Source: Desulfobacula sp.
Lineage (GTDB): Bacteria; Desulfobacterota; Desulfobacteria; Desulfobacterales; Desulfobacteraceae
Assembly: GCA_018645325.1 (NCBI GenBank)
Contig: JABGOU010000037.1
Coordinates: forward strand, 1 to 37,832
Reading direction: 5' to 3'
DNA: 37,832 bases
Positions 25,343 through 33,800 of this stretch are shown here, piece by piece (positions within the stretch are counted from its first letter, which is position 1; each line of letters opens with the position of its first letter). The position numbers and the translations under genes were made by a program. The notes under the pieces are model-generated. The model was not told the origin of the DNA, searched no databases, and worked only from the letters and a program-made list of their open reading frames with translations.

Positions 25343-28300
25343 ATGAGCAAATTGTCATCGCCATTTTATCATCTTCATCTTCATTCTGAATATTCGCTTC
25401 TGGACGGCGCCATAAGGCTTGATTCATTGTTTAAACGATGTCGCGAATATGATATGGATGCCGTATCTATAACTGATCACGGCACAATGTTTGGCATTGC
25501 TGAATTTTATGAAAAGGCCAGGAAAAAATCTATCAAACCCGTTATTGGGTGTGAAGTATATGTTGCGCCCAGAACTTTGAATGACCGTACCCAGATTGAT
25601 CATAAAGGATTGAGGCATCTAGTTCTTCTTGCAAAAGATCGTGAAGGTTATGCCAACCTTTGCAAACTGGTTTCCATTGCTCAGCTCAAAGGTTTCTATT
25701 ATAAACCCAGGATTGACAAGCAACTTCTTGCTGATAATTCAAAAGGATTGATAGGGCTTTCTGCCTGCCTTAAAGGAGATATTTCCCAAAATATTATTCA
25801 AAATAAAATGGACTCCGCAGGTGATGCAGCCAGGTTTTATCTTAAGACGTTTGGCGAGGGGAATTTTTTTCTGGAAGTCCAGCAAAATGGAATAGAAATT
25901 CAAAATAAGGTTAATCAGGGTCTTCTTGACATCAGCGAAAGATTGTCGATCCCCATGGTGGCCACCAATGACTGCCACTATCTTTCCAAGGGTGATGATA
26001 AAGCACATGAAATATTGCTTTGCATTCAAACAGGGGATACTTTTACCAATCAAAACAGGTTCAAATTCGATTCTGACCAGCTATATTTCAAGTCTTCACA
26101 GGAGATGATCCAATCTTTTAGCGATTACCCGGGAGCAATTGAGAACACTAGAGAAGTGATTTCAAAATGCAATGTTGAATTTGATGATAAAACCTATCAT
26201 TTCCCAAGATATGCCAAGTCAAAAATAGAATCTGAAGATGATATCTTCAAGAAAAAAGCTATGGAGGGATTTGAAAAAAAGCTTGAAATAATTAAGGCTT
26301 TAAATCCAGATATTGATGAACAGGTTTACAGAGATAGAATAGAGTATGAAATCGGAGTGATCCTTGGCATGGGATTTCCCGGATATTTTTTAATTGTTGC
26401 AGATTTTATAGAATATTCAAAGAGTATCAATGTACCAGTGGGTCCTGGAAGAGGATCTGCTGCTGGATCCATGGTGGCCTATGCAATGGATATTACAGCT
26501 CTTGATCCCATTGAACATGGATTGATTTTCGAAAGGTTTTTAAATCCCTCCCGCCTCAGTATGCCGGATATTGACGTGGATTTCTGTATTGAAGGTAGAG
26601 ATCGGGTTTATAAATATGTCATTGATCGGTATGGCGGGCCTGAGTATGTATGCCAGATTATTACTTTTGGAAAACTTAAGGCCAAGGCTGTTATCCGGGA
26701 TGTTGGAAGAGCTATAGGTGTTCTTTTATCCGAAGTGGATGAAATTGCTAAAATGATACCTGATAATGCAAAAAACCTGACAAAAGCCATTGAAGAGATC
26801 CCTGCAATAAAGCAAAAATGTGCTGAATCTGAAGAAAAGGCAATGATGCTTGAAATATCTCTTCTTCTTGAAGGTTTGCCAAGACATGCATCCACCCACG
26901 CTGCCGGGGTTGTAGTTTCTGATAAACCCTTGAACCAATATCTGCCGTTATATAAAGGGAAAGAGGGTGAGACACTAACCCAGTTTGACATGAATTATGT
27001 TGAAAAACTAGGGTTGGTTAAGTTTGATTTTCTAGGATTAAGAAATCTTACAGTTATCAAAAATTGTATAGAGCTTATTAAAAGCCAGGGAAAAACTCCG
27101 CCGGATCTATTAAATCTCGATTACACTGATGCCAAGACCTTTGAACTGTTACAAAAAGCTGACACCACAGGGGTGTTTCAACTTGAAAGTTCAGGTATGA
27201 AGGATTTGATTTCAAGGCTTAAGCCGGCAAGCTTTTCTGATATTGTCGCTCTGGTAGCCCTCTATCGCCCCGGTCCTTTGGACAGCGGCATGGCAACCAC
27301 CTATGTGGAAAGAAAGCATGGCCGTGAAGATGTGGTATATCTTTTTGAAGAACTTGAACCGGTTTTAAAAGAAACCTATGGGGTGATTTTATACCAGGAA
27401 CAGGTCATGAAAATTGCCGGTGTAATTGCCAATTATTCCATGGCAGATGCAGACGGACTTCGAAAAGCCATGGGGAAAAAAATTGTTTCCATGATGGAAG
27501 AGCATAGAGAGCTGTTCTTAAGTGGGGCCAAAGAAAACAACCATGATCCTAAAAAAGCTGCTGAACTTTTTGATTTGATGGAAAAATTTGGAGGTTATGG
27601 CTTTAATAAATCCCATAGTGCGGCCTATGCCTTAATTGCTTATCAAACAGCTTATTTAAAGGCTAATTTTGCCCTTGAGTTCATTGCTGCATTGATGACA
27701 AGTGAGAGAAATAATTCCGATGCAGTAATAAAATACATGGATGAATGCCGCAACCATAACATCAAAGTCCTGCCGCCGGATGTGAATAAGAGTGGTGCTC
27801 ATTTTAACGTGTCTGATGGATGTATAAGGTTTGGACTTGCTGCTGTAAAAAATGTAGGTGAAGCAGCAATTGAATCCATTGCTGAAACAAGGAATAAAGA
27901 ATCTGAATTTGAAAGTATTTACGATTTTTGTGAGCGGGTAAATGTTGGTAAAGTCAATAAAAAAGTCCTTGAGGCATTAATCAAGTGTGGGGCCTTTGAT
28001 TCAACAAATAATCTGCGCAGCCAGATGATGGCGGTTCTTGAAGAAGCCCTGGATCATGGATCAAGGATGCAAAAGGAAAAAGCTGATTCACAACTGGATT
28101 TATTTGCAGATTCAAATATGGGAACTGCGCTTCCTGAAAGTAATCCAAAACTGCCTGATATTGAAGAATGGGATGAAACAATGTTGTTGTCTCTGGAAAA
28201 AGAAGCCTTAGGGTTTTATATCACAGGACATCCCCTTGATAAATATGTAGACTTGATTCAAAAATTTACCACTGTGAATAGTATTAGTATTCATGATGTT

Positions 28301-28870
28301 GCCGATGAAAAAATAATTCGCATGGCAGGTGCCATAAAAATTCATAAGCTGCATAAAACCAAAAAAGGGGATATGATGGCATTTTGTGCTATCGAGGACC
28401 AGTCAGGCGGTATTGAGGTGGTGGTATTCCCCAATGTTTATGCAAAAGTTCACATGCTTCTTGCCAATGAAGAGATTGTTATCCTGGAAGCAGAAGTTCA
28501 GAAAAATGAAAATATTGTAAAACTTTTAGCAGAGAAGATAATTCCCATTGAAAAGGCAAAGGAAGAGTGGACCAACGGCGTATTGATTAAAATTGATACC
28601 AACGAATCATCCGTGGATACACTTGAAAAACTTAGATTTATTATTGAAAATTTCCCAGGGGATTGTAAGGCTTGTTTAAAAATAGGAATAGATAGTAAAC
28701 CACCTGTACTGGTTAAACTCTCCGATGACTATATGACTGATTCAAGCCCGTCCTTTTTTGAGGAAGTGGAAAAATTGCTGGGCAAGGGTGCCATTGAAAC
28801 CAGATGTGGGGATGTTAAAGTAAAAGTGAGGAAAAAAAAACCCTGGCTGAATAAAAAAAAGATTTCCTAA
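25343..28870 (+). CDS. dnaE: DNA polymerase III alpha subunit
   Basis: A 1175-residue replicative polymerase subunit. The PHP domain opens with FYHLHLHSEYSLLDGA and ITDHGTMFG; the palm holds GPGRGSAAGS and the metal-binding pair in MPDIDVDF (about residues 408-414), with a third Asp in VKFDFLGLRN near 560. The HhH and OB regions follow (GHPLDKY, MAGAIKIHKL). The frame is open back into guaB, but the Met at 25343 gives the standard PHP start. The ribosome binding site is weak, so coupling to guaB translation is likely. The length matches proteobacterial DnaE. Confidence 0.95.
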   Translation: MSKLSSPFYHLHLHSEYSLLDGAIRLDSLFKRCREYDMDAVSITDHGTMFGIAEFYEKARKKSIKPVIGCEVYVAPRTLNDRTQIDHKGLRHLVLLAKDREGYANLCKLVSIAQLKGFYYKPRIDKQLLADNSKGLIGLSACLKGDISQNIIQNKMDSAGDAARFYLKTFGEGNFFLEVQQNGIEIQNKVNQGLLDISERLSIPMVATNDCHYLSKGDDKAHEILLCIQTGDTFTNQNRFKFDSDQLYFKSSQEMIQSFSDYPGAIENTREVISKCNVEFDDKTYHFPRYAKSKIESEDDIFKKKAMEGFEKKLEIIKALNPDIDEQVYRDRIEYEIGVILGMGFPGYFLIVADFIEYSKSINVPVGPGRGSAAGSMVAYAMDITALDPIEHGLIFERFLNPSRLSMPDIDVDFCIEGRDRVYKYVIDRYGGPEYVCQIITFGKLKAKAVIRDVGRAIGVLLSEVDEIAKMIPDNAKNLTKAIEEIPAIKQKCAESEEKAMMLEISLLLEGLPRHASTHAAGVVVSDKPLNQYLPLYKGKEGETLTQFDMNYVEKLGLVKFDFLGLRNLTVIKNCIELIKSQGKTPPDLLNLDYTDAKTFELLQKADTTGVFQLESSGMKDLISRLKPASFSDIVALVALYRPGPLDSGMATTYVERKHGREDVVYLFEELEPVLKETYGVILYQEQVMKIAGVIANYSMADADGLRKAMGKKIVSMMEEHRELFLSGAKENNHDPKKAAELFDLMEKFGGYGFNKSHSAAYALIAYQTAYLKANFALEFIAALMTSERNNSDAVIKYMDECRNHNIKVLPPDVNKSGAHFNVSDGCIRFGLAAVKNVGEAAIESIAETRNKESEFESIYDFCERVNVGKVNKKVLEALIKCGAFDSTNNLRSQMMAVLEEALDHGSRMQKEKADSQLDLFADSNMGTALPESNPKLPDIEEWDETMLLSLEKEALGFYITGHPLDKYVDLIQKFTTVNSISIHDVADEKIIRMAGAIKIHKLHKTKKGDMMAFCAIEDQSGGIEVVVFPNVYAKVHMLLANEEIVILEAEVQKNENIVKLLAEKIIPIEKAKEEWTNGVLIKIDTNESSVDTLEKLRFIIENFPGDCKACLKIGIDSKPPVLVKLSDDYMTDSSPSFFEEVEKLLGKGAIETRCGDVKVKVRKKKPWLNKKKIS

Positions 28871-28960
28871 GGACCCCAAATGTGATTTACAGGTAAATTG
28901 TGTTTATATATAAGTTTAGAATGACTCAAAGCTTTTGATTTTATTTTGAAAGGAAAAAAA

Positions 28961-29725
28961 ATGAGCTGGTTGGGAAAAATGATTGGAGGAACCATAGGGT
29001 TTGCACTGGGAGGCCCTTTGGGTGCTGTGGCAGGCGCTGCATTCGGGCATACATTTGTGGATAAAAAGGAACAGGCGTATCTTTCATCAACACCTGGAAC
29101 ACATGACACACTTTCTTCAAATGAAGAATCCCAACTTGTTTTTTTTACAGCAGTATTTTCCATGCTGGCTAAAATATCCAAGGCTGACGGCAATATAAGT
29201 GAAAGTGAGATTTCTGCAGTAGAAACATTTATGAGACGGGATCTTCAACTGGATATAAACAGCCAGCAGACAGCGATTAATATTTTCAGGCAGGCCGTTG
29301 ATTCCAACGAAAGCTTTGATGCATTTGCCATACAGTTTTATTCGGTATTCAGGACACAGCCCAATATTATCGAGCTGATGATGGATATACTGTTAAGGGT
29401 TTCTACTGCAGACGGATCCATTTCCACTGAAGAAGAGGCAATTCTTTTGTCAGCCACACGGATTTTCCATTATTCAAATTCAGACTATGCAAGGCTGAAA
29501 TCAAAATATGTCAGAGAGACAAATAAATATTATGCAGTCTTGAAATGTGATGAAGCCTTTTCCAATGAAGAGATAAAAAAACAATATCGAAAACTTGTTA
29601 CAGAATACCATCCAGATAAAATAGAAGCAAAAGGGCTTCCTGAAGAATTTATCAAGTTTGCCAATGACAAGTTCAAAGAAATCCAGGAAGCCTATGACAA
29701 TATTAAAAAGGAACGTGGCATTTAG
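28961..29725 (+). CDS. DjlA-like TerB and J-domain co-chaperone
   Basis: A 254-residue protein. The first ~35 residues form a Gly/Ala-rich hydrophobic segment (GKMIGGTIGFALGGPLG) that may insert in the membrane. Residues ~55-175 are a TerB-like helical domain with the paired acidic motifs KADGNISESE and TADGSISTEE. Residues ~188-254 are a J domain with HPD in TEYHPDK. This order is that of DjlA, a membrane J protein that works with DnaK. The ATG at 28961 follows AAGGA; a TTG five codons earlier is less likely. It converges on the next minus-strand gene with a 9-bp gap. Confidence 0.85.
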   Translation: MSWLGKMIGGTIGFALGGPLGAVAGAAFGHTFVDKKEQAYLSSTPGTHDTLSSNEESQLVFFTAVFSMLAKISKADGNISESEISAVETFMRRDLQLDINSQQTAINIFRQAVDSNESFDAFAIQFYSVFRTQPNIIELMMDILLRVSTADGSISTEEEAILLSATRIFHYSNSDYARLKSKYVRETNKYYAVLKCDEAFSNEEIKKQYRKLVTEYHPDKIEAKGLPEEFIKFANDKFKEIQEAYDNIKKERGI

Positions 29726-29734
29726 AGCACGACT

Positions 29735-30799
29735 TTAAAAAAGCCCTTTTTCTTTTGCAATATTCATATAGGTCTCAACAATGTTTGCCGGAGGTTCTAT
29801 TCTTTCAGTCTTGGCTTTATCTTTTAAAGACATGGCATCAAATTCGCAGACAGTTACACACAGGCCGCAACCAATGCACCTGTCAAGGTTTACAAGGGCC
29901 ACATCCTCTCCTTTATCTGTATCAATGGCATTCATAGAACAAATTTCTTTGCAGGCAAAACATCCTGTACATTCATCAGCATCCACAAAAGCCTGGAAGT
30001 TGGAACTGACAATTTTTGCCGGTGCCTCAAAATCTCTTATATTTTTTAAAATCTGACAACAGCAGTCACAGCAAAGACAAATATTGATGGGTTTTTTTGC
30101 ATTGGAAGGCTGGGCAACAAGTCCATGTTTCTCTGCCTCTTTGACAATATCCAAAGCTTTATCCTGGGATATGGTCCTTCCAATACCACGGCTTTCATAG
30201 ATATAAGCACCCGAACCAAATATCAGACATGCTTCACTTATGTTATTACATCCTTTACCCATTATGGTATGTTCTTTTCGGCAGATGCACGGGGCCACAA
30301 GAATTTTTGATTGTGATTTGATGATATTTTCAACTTGTTCATAATCCATGATATTCAGATCTGTGTTAACGGATTTGGCAACGGGAATCACCCTGAGCTG
30401 CTGGGTTTTATTTTTATATTGGTTTTTTATAAGGTAAGGAACATATTCGTTAAAATCCTTGATCAGTTCCTTGGTCAGCCTGTTGACCTGGTATTCCCAT
30501 ATACCAACTACAAAATGAAGAAGCATGAATGTGTTTGCCCCGTTTCTGTTGATATGGATAATCAATCCTTTTTTACCCATTTCAATTAACAGGTTTTCAA
30601 TTTCTTCAGGTTTTTTGCCGGCTCTTTGACCTATGGCTTCGGCTGTTTCCAACATCAAAACAAGACTAAGGGCAAGTTTGGCCTCTTGTTTTGTAAAAAG
30701 CTGTTTTAAAATTCTAAGTTCCACCCCAGACTCAGTTTCAGGAAAACCGCTGGGAGTATTATCAAGGTGAATGGCAAGTTTTTTGTAAATATCTTTCAT
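29735..30799 (-). CDS. Cys-rich iron-sulfur protein with two C-terminal ferredoxin clusters
   Basis: A 354-residue, probably cytoplasmic protein of unknown role. Residues ~1-130 look helical, perhaps a winged-helix fold (ETAEAIGQRAGKKPEEIENLLIEMGKKGLI). The middle has two Cys groups, PCICRKEHTIMGKGC with a later Cys in EACLIFG, and CLCCDCCC. The C-terminal third has two [4Fe-4S] motifs, CTGCFACKEIC and CIGCGLCVTVC. Related proteins are common in anaerobes, as far as I recall, without a known reaction. Met 30799, nine bases after GGAG, is preferred over the upstream ATG at 30829. It lies 61 bp downstream of mtaB on the same strand. Confidence 0.8.
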   Translation of the reverse strand: MKDIYKKLAIHLDNTPSGFPETESGVELRILKQLFTKQEAKLALSLVLMLETAEAIGQRAGKKPEEIENLLIEMGKKGLIIHINRNGANTFMLLHFVVGIWEYQVNRLTKELIKDFNEYVPYLIKNQYKNKTQQLRVIPVAKSVNTDLNIMDYEQVENIIKSQSKILVAPCICRKEHTIMGKGCNNISEACLIFGSGAYIYESRGIGRTISQDKALDIVKEAEKHGLVAQPSNAKKPINICLCCDCCCQILKNIRDFEAPAKIVSSNFQAFVDADECTGCFACKEICSMNAIDTDKGEDVALVNLDRCIGCGLCVTVCEFDAMSLKDKAKTERIEPPANIVETYMNIAKEKGLF

Positions 30800-30827
30800 A
30801 GTGTAAATCTCCGATAGTCTATTAGCC

Positions 30828-30857
30828 ATGCCCGAACACGGGTTTCCGGTCAGGCAT
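30828..30857 (-). repeat. inverted repeat between mtaB and the Fe-S protein gene
   Basis: ATGCCCGA (30828-30835) and TCAGGCAT (30850-30857) pair at 7 of 8 positions, with a nested CCCG/CGGG. No T run follows on the minus strand, so it is not a typical terminator; an RNA processing or attenuation role is possible. Confidence 0.4.
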
Positions 30858-30860
30858 TAT

Positions 30861-32174
30861 TTAGTTTAAAATTTTTCCTATAATGTTCAGGTCTTTATCA
30901 CACTGTTCAGGGATAAGATCAAGGATTTTTCCCCTGTGGTCATTTCCCTTTTTCAAAAAGACTGTCAGGTAGTTAGAGGTCACAGCCTTGAGCATGCCTG
31001 TTTTTGAGTCAGATTTATGCTGTACAAGACCCTCAAGTTTTTTGTTTAAATTATCAGCAATAAAAATCTTTCGTTTTGCTTTGTCAAGTTCCCTCATTTT
31101 GGCGCATCGGTTTTTAATAATTACAGGGTCGACTTTATTATCAAAATTATAGGCAGGGGTTCCTTTTCTGGCAGAAAACGGAAAGACATGAAGATAAGAT
31201 ATGGGGAGTCTTTTAATCAACTCATATGTATTTTCAAATTGTTTCTGGCTTTCTGAGGGAAATCCAATCAATGTATCTATGCCAATACCTGCGCTGGGAA
31301 TTTTGTCATGAATTTTATGGATGATATCTTCAAACAATTCCACATTATAGGGCCGCCTCATTTTTTTTAAAATATCGTTATCTCCTGATTGCAGCGGAAT
31401 GTGAAAATGGTCGCACAAAATATTATCTTTTTTTGCCAGATTAATAATGCCGTCATTAATCTCACCGGGTTCAATGGAACTGAGTCTAACCCTGTAAACA
31501 GGTTTTTTATCGTTTATTTTTTCAAGCAAGTGCAAAAGAGAGGATTTTTTTTTAAAGTCAAGGCCATACATTCCCGTATGGATACCTGTGATGATCACCT
31601 CTTTGAATCCTGAATCCTTAAGTTCATTTAAATGTTGAAAAACCTGTTTTTCAGGCATGCTTACGGAAGAGCCTCTGGCATAGGGAACAATACAATAGGT
31701 ACAAAATGCATCACAGCCATCCTGTATCTTAAGGTATGCCCGAGTCATTTTTCCTTTTACAGCATGGTCAAAGCCTGAAAATGAATTTGAGTTGCCATGA
31801 TCAGTTTTTTTAAACAGAAGGTCTGGTTTATTTCCACAATTTGAGGTGATGTGATTTGCAATTTTAATTTTGTCTTTATGACAGATAATTTGATCGATTC
31901 TATCAATTTTTTTTATCTGATCCGGTTCAGTCTGGGCATGGCAGCCTGTGACAATTATCTTTGCTTCGGGGTTTTCCCTCAAAATTTTTCGAATGGCCTG
32001 TCTTGACTGCATACTGGCCTTTGAGGTGACCGCGCAGGTGTTTATAATAAAAACATCAGTGTCTTTGTTTTTTGCGCCTTTTTTCCAACCTTGTTCTTCA
32101 AGGCTTGTGGCAATGCCGTCACTTTCATATTGATTGACTTTGCATCCCAGAGTTTGGATATAAAATTTTTTCAT
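30861..32174 (-). CDS. mtaB: tRNA t6A37 methylthiotransferase MtaB
   Basis: A 437-residue radical-SAM methylthiotransferase that turns t6A37 into ms2t6A37 in tRNAs reading ANN codons. N-terminal Fe-S ligands are C11 (TLGCKVNQYES), C47 (NTCAVT) and C78 (VTGCHAQ); the radical-SAM motif is C154, C158 and C161 (CDAFCTYCIVPYARG). A TRAM-like domain closes the protein. TLGCKVNQYES is typical of MtaB, not MiaB or RimO. The start overlaps the mnmA stop as ATGA, so translation is coupled. Confidence 0.93.
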   Translation of the reverse strand: MKKFYIQTLGCKVNQYESDGIATSLEEQGWKKGAKNKDTDVFIINTCAVTSKASMQSRQAIRKILRENPEAKIIVTGCHAQTEPDQIKKIDRIDQIICHKDKIKIANHITSNCGNKPDLLFKKTDHGNSNSFSGFDHAVKGKMTRAYLKIQDGCDAFCTYCIVPYARGSSVSMPEKQVFQHLNELKDSGFKEVIITGIHTGMYGLDFKKKSSLLHLLEKINDKKPVYRVRLSSIEPGEINDGIINLAKKDNILCDHFHIPLQSGDNDILKKMRRPYNVELFEDIIHKIHDKIPSAGIGIDTLIGFPSESQKQFENTYELIKRLPISYLHVFPFSARKGTPAYNFDNKVDPVIIKNRCAKMRELDKAKRKIFIADNLNKKLEGLVQHKSDSKTGMLKAVTSNYLTVFLKKGNDHRGKILDLIPEQCDKDLNIIGKILN

Positions 32175-33214
32175 TGAATAATACCGGCTCCCAAGACTCG
32201 GGCATTTTTATAAAAAACCGCAGCCTGTCCCGGTGTAATAGCATTTTGTGGTTCTTCAAACACGATTTGCCCACAGGATTCTTTGATAGAAAGTGTTGAC
32301 AGGGCACCTTTGTGGCTGTATCTGATCTTGGTTATAATATCAGTAATGTTTTTTTGTTTTGGAGAGTTCCAATTTATCTGGTCAATTTCAGCTTTTTTTT
32401 CAGACAGGTCCCTTTTAAAACAAACCTCAAGAATATTATTTTTCATATCAATTTTTTTAACATAATAGGGTTCACCTGCAGGGCAGTTGATCCCTCGCCT
32501 TTGTCCAATGGTAAATTTATGCAGCCCATTGTGACTGCCAATTATTTTTTTGTTCATATCCACAATATTACCCGGACTAGGAGCCAGTCCCTGTTTTTTT
32601 AAAATAAAACCTGGAAAATTATTATCATGTATGAAACAGATGTCCTGGCTTTCTTTAGGATGGGCAGGAGCAAGATGCTTTGAAACGGCCAATCGTTTTA
32701 CATCATTTTTTATCATCCCGGCTAGTGGAAATATAATTTTTTCAAGCTGATCACTGGATAACAGGGAAAGAAAATAGCTCTGGTCCTTTAATGGGTCAAC
32801 TCCTTTTTCAAGATAGCAATAGGAAATTTTTTTTTCTGGGAATGAAATAGGATTTACAATAGTGGCATAATGGCCCGTAGCCAGAAAATCTGCACCCATA
32901 TTTTGAGCTATTTTTAGAAGCTCTCCAAACTTTATCTCTTTATTACAGATAATACATGGGTTTGGGGTTTTACCTTCAAGATAGGTTTGGATAAAATATT
33001 GAACAACCTTTTCTTCAAATATATGGGAAAGATCAATGCATGTTACAGGGAACCCGAGTTGTTTTTCAAGATAGATAAGGTCTGCACGATCTTTTTCATA
33101 ACCCGTTGTAAAATGAATTCCAAAGACATGCTTGTATTTATGTTTTAAAAGATATCCTGAAACAAGGGAGTCTACTCCTCCACTTAAAGCAATTGCTATA
33201 ACAGGGTTTTTCAT
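32171..33214 (-). CDS. mnmA: tRNA-specific 2-thiouridylase MnmA
   Basis: A 347-residue MnmA that puts sulfur at C2 of wobble U34. The PP-loop is SGGVDS (residues 11-16); the catalytic Cys is C91 in NPCIICN, and the second conserved Cys is C193 in ESQDICFI. A further Cys at 88 makes a CxxC...C set, where E. coli has Asp, compatible with Fe-S binding. The frame is open upstream into the NIL-ferredoxin gene, but Met 33214 gives the standard start (MKNPVIAIALSGGVDS) and overlaps the upstream stop as ATGA. The downstream end overlaps mtaB in the same way. Confidence 0.93.
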   Translation of the reverse strand: MKNPVIAIALSGGVDSLVSGYLLKHKYKHVFGIHFTTGYEKDRADLIYLEKQLGFPVTCIDLSHIFEEKVVQYFIQTYLEGKTPNPCIICNKEIKFGELLKIAQNMGADFLATGHYATIVNPISFPEKKISYCYLEKGVDPLKDQSYFLSLLSSDQLEKIIFPLAGMIKNDVKRLAVSKHLAPAHPKESQDICFIHDNNFPGFILKKQGLAPSPGNIVDMNKKIIGSHNGLHKFTIGQRRGINCPAGEPYYVKKIDMKNNILEVCFKRDLSEKKAEIDQINWNSPKQKNITDIITKIRYSHKGALSTLSIKESCGQIVFEEPQNAITPGQAAVFYKNARVLGAGIIQ

Positions 33215-33645
33215 CCGATAACTTGTTGGGACTTTGAAGCAAACAGCCCCATAGCCCTTGTGGGGCAGGTCACCACACAAAGCTCGCAAACACTGCATTT
33301 TTCCTTGTCAAAAATAATTTCCATTTCCGGGCGTTTGATATAAAGGGCTTCAGTTGGACAGACTGCTGTGCAAGCCCCGCAATGAGTGCAGACCTCCTCA
33401 TCTTTATATATTTGATGTTCAGGACTGGATATGGAAACCCCCTGGTCTTTTAAAAATTTTATGCCCTTATTAAATCCAGTTTTAGATGCTGAGGAAATTT
33501 CCAGCACCATATATCCTTCTTTTTTATTGGAAATTTTAGCGCTTAATATATTAAATAAAAGGTCATATTTTTTTGTTAACTGACAGACCAGAGCTTTTTG
33601 GGAAATTTCCGGTGGAAAAGTCAGTATTGTTATTTTAGAATACAA
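33211..33645 (-). CDS. NIL-domain ferredoxin
   Basis: A 144-residue protein. Residues 1-75 are a NIL domain, the small ligand-sensing domain known from MetN transporters. Two [4Fe-4S] motifs follow: C86/C89/C92/C96 (CTHCGACTAVCP) and C117/C120/C123/C127 (CSVCELCVVTCP). In methanogens and some bacteria NIL-ferredoxins take part in homocysteine formation with sulfide. The start is TTG, with GGAGG seven bases upstream; ATG alternatives would cut the NIL domain. It is the first gene of the unit NIL-ferredoxin, mnmA, mtaB. This context suggests a sulfur or electron role for MnmA, which is inference. Confidence 0.88.
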   Translation of the reverse strand: MYSKITILTFPPEISQKALVCQLTKKYDLLFNILSAKISNKKEGYMVLEISSASKTGFNKGIKFLKDQGVSISSPEHQIYKDEEVCTHCGACTAVCPTEALYIKRPEMEIIFDKEKCSVCELCVVTCPTRAMGLFASKSQQVIG

Positions 33646-33685
33646 TTAAAGTCCTCCAATTTTTATCCTGTAAGAATAATTTTCT

Positions 33686-33713
33686 TTGACAAAATCGATA
33701 CATTAAGTATTAT
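33686..33713 (+). promoter_or_regulatory. likely promoter for the acyltransferase-hydrolase gene
   Basis: TTGACA (33686-33691), a 16-base spacer and TATTAT (33708-33713). It overlaps the candidate minus-strand promoter of the mnmA unit. A direct repeat of ATCGCTTA (33712-33719 and 33742-33749), 30 bp apart, lies across the start region. Confidence 0.5.
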
Positions 33714-33728
33714 CGCTTACATGGTCAA
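33700..33728 (-). promoter_or_regulatory. possible promoter for the NIL-ferredoxin-mnmA-mtaB unit
   Basis: On the minus strand, TTGACC (33723-33728), a 17-base spacer and TAATGT (33700-33705), about 55 bp before the TTG start. It overlaps the divergent promoter, so the two could compete. Confidence 0.4.
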
Positions 33729-33800
33729 GATTTATATTAACATCGCTTAGTTATATTATAAATACCATAGATAAACAATCTTGTTTTTAAGGTGTAAATT

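Noticed and set aside
33215-33298. Upstream extension of mnmA
   Set aside because: The added residues are an out-of-frame reading of the ferredoxin Cys region; standard MnmA starts at 33214.
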